The translations under genes were made by a program, and so were the position numbers. A stretch of 64,000 nucleotides of DNA from contig JAVLRN010000002.1 of NCBI GenBank assembly GCA_032821775.1, forward strand, positions 62,001 to 126,000, in the 5' to 3' direction. Below, piece after piece: positions 55,743 through 64,000 of the stretch. The notes beneath the pieces are model-generated. The model was given only the letters and a program-made list of their open reading frames with translations. It was not told the DNA's origin and made no database searches. The number at the start of each line of letters is the position of its first letter. The stretch's first letter is position 1. The stretch comes from Sanguinoderma infundibulare. Lineage: Eukaryota; Basidiomycota; Agaricomycetes; Polyporales; Polyporaceae.

Positions 55743-57356
55743 ATTTTCGTTGTTCTCGGGGGCTTGAATCTTGTACTCTAGTGGGATAGAGAACCGTATG
55801 CACAATTGGAGGTTCTACCTGTATACCACACGGCATCATGATCACCTGCCATATAGTATAGTATCTCGTTCTGCTGTCTGGCGCAATGCTGGCGTTGTAA
55901 CAAAATTCTGATTACGAGATGGAAGTCGAGCATCAGCAGCAGGTATACGCAACGCGAAGGTGGCGGCGGGATTTGTTCTCCAAACACGCTCATCGCCGCG
56001 CACAAATCAATCAATCCTTGGGCAGAACGCAACGTAGTGCGCTCGCATACAATGCGCACTCAAAAGGCTCAAGGGGGCAGGGCCTGCACCTGCTCGGTGG
56101 GGGTTGAGTGTGATTGTCTCCCTGCCATTGCCCCAGCCGCGCCGTTACGCGCTCCCATTCCTTGACCGGCAGCGCGTCTAGTGAAAAAAAAGATTTGTCG
56201 TCCAGATCTCGCAGGGATTTGTATTTACACGTCCGCGAAGCTAGAAGGAGGAGAGAGCTCAGACTTCGGGGGGCGTGGTCTCGCCAGCGCTCCCGTACGT
56301 CCTCGTGCCATCGCGAGTCGTCAGATTGCTTGCTGTAGACACGGGTCCCCGATGAACCATCGAGCTCGGCACAGGTGGGCGTGGTGGGCGTGGCCAGCGG
56401 CCTTCCAAACGAGGTTCCGCACGGAAAGGCTCTGTTATTACGTTGTAATCGACGGTACGTATACTCAGTATAAGGGCGTACTTACGTACAGTATGGTACG
56501 CGAGATGTCTGAGTACAGTATACTACATGAGTTGCGAAACATGCGGTGGAGATGGTGGAGAACGGAAAGGGTTATGGTTTGCCCGTAAGCTTCGTGGTCA
56601 AATTAGGCATGGGCGCTAAATCGGAGGACATCCGGCTGAATGATTAGTCAGCAGCGAACCCGTCATCCGGCGTGATTCGGACTTGGCTGCTCGTCGACGA
56701 CCACGGCGACCACGACCCGCTCGCTTCAATTGCAGTGACGGCGACACCGCTCACTTCTCTACATCTCCTACAAGACGCTCATGCAGTCGGAGTCTGGAGA
56801 CCCTGTTCCCCAAGATCTCGTCTCCGCGTATTGCCCTCCTGGAAGGCTATCTTGACGACTGTATGCCCGGCCTATTCAACTCCCTGCGCAGACCCAGATT
56901 TATCAAATGTCGCCTTCAGCTCCTTGTCCCTGCAGCTGATTACACCTTATAACGGGACGTTGTGTATGTCATTCCACTGTATGTACACCGCAGGAAATTT
57001 GCCGACTCTCCTAGGTACCGCACACATATGGGCGTCCTCGAAAAGGCTCGCCAGTAAACATAGCTTTTACTTGGGTAAGAAACGATGGTAATCGAGGATA
57101 AGGAACCATAAGGGGCTATAACAAGCAAGCCATGGCGGAGTTTGAAGGACCAGGACGACGGCGCGCTAAAGGTACTAATATCCCCTCCCCCTAACCAGCT
57201 GCACCTCCCGATTGACGTGTAGCCACTGCGTATCCCCACGATGCCATGCATAAGCTTGGAGCTGATCGGGACGCGGCAGCTACTTGAATACCAGCGTCAG
57301 TTGCCTAGCTGCGAGTCCTCGCTACTCGCCTGATGCCTCGGTCGACATTGGACGCC
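55743..57356. other. intergenic region
   Basis: No gene is supported in these 1.6 kb. Frames at 56181-56588 and 56672-57091 lack family features. Around 56450-56530 GTAC and TACAGTA-type words cluster. Confidence 0.45.
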
Positions 57357-58827
57357 ATGGCCCCATCTACGGCTACTCATGCATTCGACGTCCGTAATGT
57401 CCAGTCCGCAGCGCGTTTTCCTAGCGTCGGAATGGAGGTCTTCAGTATAATACTCCATCTTATCGGCAAGTCTCTCACCGAGTTTTTCTCGACCGTGCGC
57501 AGGATATTGACCGAAAGCTAACGCAGGTATCACATTGGCCGCTGCCATGCTATCCAGGAAGCTTCCGTGGATACTTCAATGCCAAAACGTGCTCCGCATC
57601 CTCGTTCTTGTAAATCATAGCGCAGCGTGAGTCGTCCCCTGTCATCGTCCTTGCGTTAAAATGAAAATGACATGTGACATCGTGTGCGTAGATGGGCTTT
57701 CTTCTTCACAAGTGCGTATGCCTCAAATCATCTGCCTCATTCCGCGCCCGACATCCCCGTTGCTGAGTGCTCTGCTTCATCCTCAGTTGGGATTGTCGCC
57801 GACAGCCTGGGCTTGGAGTTTGACTCGTCCGTGTGCCTGTCGGCCGTCCTGGCCTGCGTCGTCTTCTATGCGCTCAATAAGCTGACCATCTATCTCTATC
57901 TCGGTGCGTCCGCTCCCTTTCCATACCGTACGCCAAAATAACGTTGGAAATATCAGCCGAGAAGATATACGCCGTTTGGCACGTGGGTCCTAGAAATAGT
58001 CGGTTATGCTGCAAAGCGTATCTCGTCGCCTTGATCTTCATCGTCTTCTACTTGGGGGTAGCGGTAATGTGTTTCATCGGTACGTTTATTGACATAGCTG
58101 CGTCGATCCATACGTTTAACATGCTCCTGTTCCGGACATGGCTCAGAACGTACGACTTCCTTTCGGAGCGATGGTTTGTGCGTGATAGGCGAGACCCGCA
58201 TTTCTGCGATCATCCACCTTAGTTATGACACGTATGTTTCTTCCTCGTCCTACCGACACAGAACCCTAGGCAACCAGAGGAAGACTAACTGAGGGATGTA
58301 GGTTCGTCAACGTGCTCTTCTCCATGCTCTTCGTGTGGCCGCTCCTCGCTATCCGTCTGACACCGCGATTGCGGCGAGTCGCGATCCGGAGTCTCTGGTG
58401 AGCCTCCTGCCTCCTTACTTCGGATCTTCAATGCGAAACACTCGCTGACCCCGCCTTCACGAACAGTGCCTCTGCCGTCGCGCTCACGGGCTCGGTCGTC
58501 AACATCTCCTTCCTCGCCGCGATGACCGGCAGAGAGCTGGGCTGGGTCTGCCTCGCCGCCTGTGGCTTCGACGTGAGTGTCGCCGTTCTGTTCTCTGTCC
58601 CATCAGCCTCCCGTCTCGCTGCGGCTGACCTCCTCGCCTTGCTGACCCAGGTGATACTCAACGCGATGACCATATACTGGGTCACGAGCGGCGCCTGCGA
58701 TCGCGACGACGCCGACCCGAAGCCATGCGTCATCATCGACACGCTCACCACTGACGGCATCGTCTGCACCACCGCGTCGGACGTTGTCTGTAGCCTGGAC
58801 CCGCGCTCGCCGCTCTCGAAACCATGA
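57357..58827 (+). pseudogene. array copy D, frame offset in exon 1, extended C-terminus
   Basis: Exon 1 (57357..57626) starts MAPSTATHAFDVRNVQSAAR but is one base out of phase after the ILTES stretch, with an in-frame TAA at about 57520. The frame giving ITLAAAMLSRKLPWILQ-like sequence follows. The remaining exons (57692..57711, 57787..57903, 57957..58079, 58147..58231, 58302..58397, 58467..58572, 58651..58827) are all in phase with good splice sites, and the body looks under little decay. The last exon runs 38 residues past the usual end (after WVTSGACDR) into a Cys/Asp-containing tail ending SLDPRSPLSKP. It is either a young pseudogene or a gene using another start or recoding. Confidence 0.65.
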
Positions 58828-59835
58828 CCCGGCCCAACCTCCACTCGAGCTTCGAGGCCGAGTTGTCGACAGTTCATGGGACACTCCGAGTTGGAATTCA
58901 CATGCAGATACCCTACACCCGTGCTGCAAGCATATGTACTTTGCACGACCAGACGCCTCCTTGGACGAGGATGGCGGGCAGCCGGTGGACGTCCCGCAAA
59001 CACGCTCTTCCTGGGCCTTCTTCCTACGGCGGTCTTCGCCGGCGACTACAGTGCGGCGTCCCCAAGTCACTCGACATCGCACGGCGTTGCAAAGTATGTA
59101 GTACGTTAGCGTACGAGGCTTCTTCCATCTTACAGCGCAGAGTAACGTCGAGCGTGAGCGCGCGTTGCGTGCCGGATTGTCAAACCCGGACTTGAGGGCC
59201 TGAGGCGACCAGCCTGGGGATGAGGCGGGTGCTAGAATCACCGCCGAGCTTGCGATAGCGTCCACAGACTCCGATCGCAGACACCCGGCCGCCGATATGG
59301 TACACGCCCTCTTCAACCAATCCGGGTGGCTGGTTCAGGTCCCCAGAGTCCCTTTTGTGTCTAGTGCGTGCAACTAGTGCGCTACCCCTTTTCACCCTTA
59401 GACTCGCTAGGTGCACCCCAGATCGAAGTATATCGAACGGGCGCATAAACGTGGGGCTTATTCGAAGTTAGCATTCTGGCTGAACCCTCGCTACTCGCGG
59501 AGTCGCGTTCGGCCTCGGTCAATCCAGGCTACGATGGCGTCATCTACGGGTACCCACCCGCTCGCCATCATTTCCTTTTCATTTCCTTTTCTGGCTTATC
59601 TTACATTACCGTCGGGCTGACGAGGTTATTTACCTGAGCTATCTAATGTAGCGTAGTCAGTCTTATCAAATCCGTTCTCCGTTATCCGTGATATTGGAGA
59701 TTGTATTACATCAGCGAGCTCGTCTTGTGCTCGCGCCTCTCTCTCGTCTTATCCCGTCTTGTAGACTCGAACCAGTCGCTCGGGAAGCGCGTGCACCTGC
59801 CTTTCTGGGGGGGAGCGGAGTGTGAAACGCAGGTG

Positions 59836-60864
59836 GCTTCCCTAACGACTGGTAAAACTGGTAGGGGTCATGGCTGTACGTCCCAATATGGACCCCGTGT
59901 GAAAATGTACTTGGTGAAATCACACTTCCCCCCTCATAACAATTAACAATATAGACCAATTGCCTCTGCTCTCTTCCACAAAAACTTAATGTATAATGCA
60001 TATATAAGTTACAGTGGGGTCCAAAATGGTGGATATATACATTCAGTGGCTCTAGGATCTGAGTTTTGCTCATAAATTAGGCTCACATCTGCGCAAAACC
60101 CATGATTGCGGTCTAACAATACCACAGCAAAATGTGAAACTTACAGACCAGGCTGTAGTCAACCTCAAGTGTCACATAAATGACTCATTTTGATGCAAAC
60201 TATCTAACCAAGATGAAATTTCAATTCTTATAAAGCTATGGACAAGCAATGTGTGGGCTACAAAGGCTCAAACACATGAGAATGGAATCAACCAGGGAAG
60301 AAACTGCATGTAGAACTATTTGACATGTGTCAGCACATGGTTATCTCAGCAAGAGTGTCAGGTTCAAGCCGCCCTGACATCAACTTGGTTCTGTGCATGT
60401 ACCATTGGCCGCATCATTATGCAAAATGCAGAGAGGGAAACAGACCTCTCACAAACTAAAATATGCTCCTATAACATCTACAAGCATATAACAGGGTTAG
60501 AACTCGGCAGGACCTGCGATCCTTGCATAACCTTCACCGTGTATGCAAGCGGGATCCAGGTGAGCGCCTAGCGACATGCGGAAGCGCTGGTGCCAACCGG
60601 GCGTCTTTGGCTTTGGATGGCGAGCATGCCCGAACAGTGAGTATGGCTCATATTCAGTCATACAGCTGCATATAAACAAGGATCACAGGGATGTGATGGA
60701 TGTCTAATGTGATAATTTCCAACAGGGATTTCCTCTGCGTTCGAGTACAGCTGAGGATTCTCTGGGGGGCCAACTCGCGATTTTTCTAAGTACATTTTTA
60801 CACGGGGTCCATACTGTGACATACAGCCATGACCCCGACCAGTTGTACCAGCCGGTTGGGAAGC
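59836..60864. mobile_element. 1.03-kb non-autonomous DNA element with 77-bp inverted ends
   Basis: 59836-59912 and 60788-60864 are inverted repeats of equal length without gaps, 68 of 77 positions matching by hand (both contain GGGGTCATGGCTGTA and ATGGACCCCGTGT). The interior is AT-rich against the GC-rich surroundings and codes for nothing recognisable. No clear target duplication was found, so the exact ends are uncertain. Confidence 0.75.
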
Positions 60865-61008
60865 ACGAGGGAGATTTCGACGGGAGTTTGAATACCAAGC
60901 GCTGGGAATGAGCCTACCCGTCTTGTACTGTACATTATGTCTTAGAGTCTTGTTTGTACATGTATTTAGACCCGCTCGCGCCGCGCCGTTCCTTACGCGT
61001 TTGCATCA

Positions 61009-62081
61009 GCGTTCAAACCCAGTCAAAACCCCGGCTGTTTCCAGCCATTCCTGTCTTTTTCCGTATGCCATGTAGCCAGAAAATGACGGAATTTGATAGA
61101 AATGGACAGTAATGGATGGAAATGCATGCAAAAAGCCATTTGCCATCATTCAGATTTTTCCGTCCATTGGCGTCGAATTCGGTCTCTTGCCAGCTGTTGT
61201 CTGCGCCACAAAAAGATAGGAAAGGCTAGCAAACGGCCAGGAAAGCTCATATACGGCACTGATCGCGCTGAAGCATTCTATTGGGGTATCTAAAAATAGC
61301 TACAGCAGTCCGCGGCGGCGCGCGGGGCCACTTGCACTCATCCCGAATGCGTCCCCGCCCCCGCCCCCGCCCCTGCGTGCGGGTACAGATACCTATCCCG
61401 CCCGGAAACCCAACGCGCTCCCGACCCGCTCATCTGCCGCCACCATGCGGTGTATGTAAGTAGCGAGTCGTGGTCTCAACCTGTCACCTACATGATCGTT
61501 AGTTGATGCCCATCGACGCGCATACATCTCGTCAGTTCACATACCTACGTCATGCACATACGCGCATCTTGCTTAGCCTGGCAAATTAGTCAGCTGTGCA
61601 TCATGACGTGTCAATTATGCAGTCGCACACTTCCCTGCACACAGAAAGCAGGGCAGGGCAACGGCGGGCAGGGAGCGCGACCGGATGGATGGTGGGGGGA
61701 AGAAAGAGGCAGCGAAGGGAAAGTGGCCGTCGCCCATTTTAAGAGGACGTTGGGCAGGGTGATGACGTCATTGGCGGGCTCGATGGCGGCCCAGTTGAAA
61801 ACAATGGGGAGAGACAGGCGCCAGCAAGCGAGTGTGCAAGTATAACAGGGGGGCCGCCTATGTTGTTGTAGGAATGCACCAAGCGCCCGGCGTAGTTATA
61901 CAAGTCGGGCAAAGTTGTTATATAGGAGTGGCAGAAACTACAACTAAGTTGACGGCATTGAGACAAAAATGGCTTCCTCAGGCGCCGAGAATAGCTGGAA
62001 AAAGATGGCAAAAGATGGCAATCGCTCAGAATGACTGGCAATTGCTGGGAATAGATGGGGTTTTGACTGGGGTTCAAACGC
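61009..62081. mobile_element. 1.07-kb element with short inverted ends
   Basis: The left end GCGTTCAAACCCAGTCAAAA (61009) and the right end read in reverse, GCGTTTGAACCCCAGTCAAA (62081), form an inverted repeat of about 24-25 bp ending in CCCC, with weaker matching further in. The interior contains runs of AATGG / AGATGG words and no gene. It lies next to the first element, both inside copy E. Confidence 0.6.
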
Positions 62082-63298
62082 GACCATCTTCCCCTCGTTC
62101 GCTCTCTTCCCGGACGCCCCGTTTTTCTCCCACACGTGATATGTCCAGGATGCAGGGGGGTTTTCTAGCGTCGGCTTTGAGGTGCCACGCTATCCAGGAA
62201 GTTGGCTTGGAATTCACGCCCTTTCTCGGGGTTCGGCGGTCTTGCCGGCCCGGAGGTCCTAATCCCTTTCTGCGCAAAGCCGGAGAGGTGGCATGCATCG
62301 TTCGATCCCCTACTTGGCCACGCATCCTTGTCCTTATTAACCATGCTGCCGCATGAGTTGCATTCTCCCGCTCTGTCCTCCTGACCTTGGTGTGACGTCG
62401 CGCGTGGCAGATAGGCCTCGCCTTCACGAGTGCGTATTCCTCAATACCCTGGTTGATTGCACGCCGCAGCTGACATCCTAAATGTTCCGTTCCACCCGCA
62501 TCTTCGATTCTCGTCGACAGCCTGGGACTAGCGATCAACCAGCCGGTATGCCTCGTGGCCATCTTCACCTGCATCGCCTTCCATGCACTCTCGAAGCTTT
62601 CCATGTATCTTTTTCTTGGTGAGTCCAATCATTTGCTGCATCCTTCCCCCCCTCCTGTACAGCAAGGTAACATTGAACACATCAGCGGAGAAGGTTTATG
62701 CCGTCTGGTCCGTCGGTCCTGGACAGGAACGGTTACACTGCAAAGGGTATCTCGTGTCCGTGTTCTTTATCATTTCCTACTCCGGCACAGTGGTCATACT
62801 GTTTCTAGGTACGTCCGTTGACCTGGCTACGTCGAGTTGTATATTTACTGCGCCCTTGTGCTGAGCGCGCCATCGTATTTCCGTTGACATACACAGGCAG
62901 GACGAGGAGAACGGAGTGATGCGTAATGATGGAAACGACCTCGTTGTCGACAAGGACGGAGAAGAATATCATACCTCGTGCCTCGTCCTGCCACAGCCGA
63001 TTGGAATTGTATGTCCGAGTCGCGTCTTGCCAAATCCGGTATGTTAAACGCCTGGCTGCCAGCTACACGTCAGTGGCGTGAACGGTGAGACAGCACACCT
63101 CCACGATCCTTGACATGCGGCACGTCGCCCTGTTCGTCTCCACCTACACCCCAGAAAATATTCGAAGCCAGCAAGCCACCAGTGCCGTCCGGACAGCGAA
63201 TGCACTCGATGTCGCCGTCGTTTTCTCGCTCTCCCAGCACGAACACCTCAAGCTGAGCCCTCGCTACCTGCCTTCGGCCGCGGTCCTCAGTTCTGGCT

Positions 63299-64000
63299 AT
63301 GATGGCGGCATCTACGCCTACGTATCCACTCGAGGTCCGTTCTATCCACGCCGAAGGGCATTTCTCTAGCGTCGGCTTGGAGGTCTTCAACATGCTCGTC
63401 CATCTCGTTGGCAGGTTTCTCGTCGTCTATACCGTCTGCATGATATTGACACAAGACTTGCAAAGGTATCGCGCTAGCCTCTGCCATGCTATCCAGAAAG
63501 CTGGCATGGATCATTCAGTCGCCTTCCTGGCCCCGCATCCTCGTTCTCGTCAATCATGCAGCCACGTGAGTCAGCTCCCCCTCCCACTCTGTCCTCCTTA
63601 TCGTGGTGTGATATCGTGGATGCAGATGGGCCTTCTTCTTCACAAGTGCGTGTCCTCTAATTACCCGTTTTATTCCGTGCCCATCTGCACAGTTCACCCG
63701 CAGGTTCGATCCTCATCGACAGTCTGGGATTGGAGAAAAACCACCCCATGTGCGTCGGGGCGATACTGACCTGCATCGCCTTCTATGCGCTCTCGAAGCT
63801 CTCCATTTATCTCTTTCTTGGTGCGTTTAATGATTTGCTGCATTTAGCCCTAAAATAACGTCGAATGTGTCAGCCGAGAAGGTGCACGCCGTCTGGTCCA
63901 TCGGTTTTAAGAAGCGACGGTTGCACTGCAAACCCTATCTTATCTCCATGTTCTTCATCGTGTCCTACTCCGGGGTGATCGCCATGCGGTTTCACGGTGC
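63299..64000 (+). pseudogene. array copy F, frame offset in exon 1, cut by window end
   Basis: The start MMAASTPTYPLEVRSIHAEG and LEVFNMLVHLVGRFLVVYT are in one frame. After ATATTGACACAAGACTTGC (about 63460) the family sequence IALASAMLSRKLAWIIQSP continues in the next frame, the same site and direction as in copy D. Exon 2 (WAFFFT-type, 63627-63646), exon 3 (SLGLEKNHPMCVGAILTCIA) and exon 4 (EKVHAVWSIG) have normal splice sites. The gene runs out of the window in or just after exon 4. Confidence 0.65.

Larger units (their letters stand above)
59534..62830 (+). pseudogene. array copy E, split by inserted DNA
   Basis: The start MASSTGTHPL (59534-59563) is followed by 2.57 kb of foreign sequence. 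Similarity resumes at about 62132 (GATATGTCCAGGATGCAGG, matching the DVRDVQSAG region of copy C). Exon 1 then has another deletion/insertion (62180-62300), the exon 1 donor is AT instead of GT, and the exon 3 acceptor is AT instead of AG (near 62500). Exons 3 and 4 (LDSLG-like, VCLVAIFTCIAFHALSKLSM, EKVYAVWSVG) are still readable. Exons 5-8 are missing. Confidence 0.7.

Noticed and set aside
60000..60080. Tc1/mariner ends, suggested by ACAGTGGGGTCCAAAATGG
   Set aside because: The phrase resembles such ends, but no matching inverted partner or transposase is present nearby. The real inverted ends lie elsewhere (59836 and 60864).

Overview
The window is eukaryotic and reads as an Agaricomycete (basidiomycete) genome, most like a wood-decay polypore. 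Nearly every believable gene is cut by 50-65 nt GT-AG introns, coding DNA is GC-rich, and the families are typical of that group: F-box/LRR-like proteins, lineage-specific multi-spanning membrane proteins, a KDZ transposase with a CxC2 domain, and a tandem O-methyltransferase / flavin monooxygenase pair. Spliced models were assembled by hand from splice sites and reading phase. Where phase closed exactly I give exon coordinates.

Layout. (1) 0-12.3 kb is a mobile-element-like block. Three minus-strand genes of unknown function (49-779, 1601-3849, 4176-6511) face an intact 11-exon KDZ transposase gene (8293-12234, plus). (2) 12.3-20 kb is a graveyard: a decayed glycogen debranching enzyme gene (13.65-15.64 kb), a small intact 106-residue gene (16.65-17.17 kb), low-complexity DNA, a tRNA-like polymerase III element between paired palindromes, and a relic of a karyopherin-beta gene. 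(3) 19.2-40.7 kb is a large mirror-image duplication. F-box genes X, Y, Z on the plus strand (20.4-25.0 kb) are matched by Z', Y', X' on the minus strand (32.2-36.7 kb). The spacer carries an O-methyltransferase (26.0-27.9 kb) and a Baeyer-Villiger-type monooxygenase (29.1-31.8 kb), plausibly a small secondary-metabolism module. A debris repeat (19.2-19.7 / 40.2-40.7 kb) sits outside both arms, also inverted. (4) 38.9-43.8 kb has an F-box fragment and a single-pass cell-surface protein gene. (5) 43.9-47.3 kb holds one complete and one broken copy of a seven-helix membrane protein gene (minus). (6) 47.6-64 kb is an array of a second multi-spanning membrane protein family. Copies A, B and C are intact with identical eight-exon structure, D and F carry a frame offset at the same place, E is split by 2.6 kb of inserted AT-rich DNA containing two inverted-repeat elements, and two relics lie in reverse orientation.

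The strongest unusual signals are the 20-kb-scale inverted duplication around the biosynthetic pair, the complete CxC2-KDZ locus with divergent companion genes, and a 10-bp palindrome (ACTTGCAAGT) found seven times, mostly as pairs about 30 bp apart.
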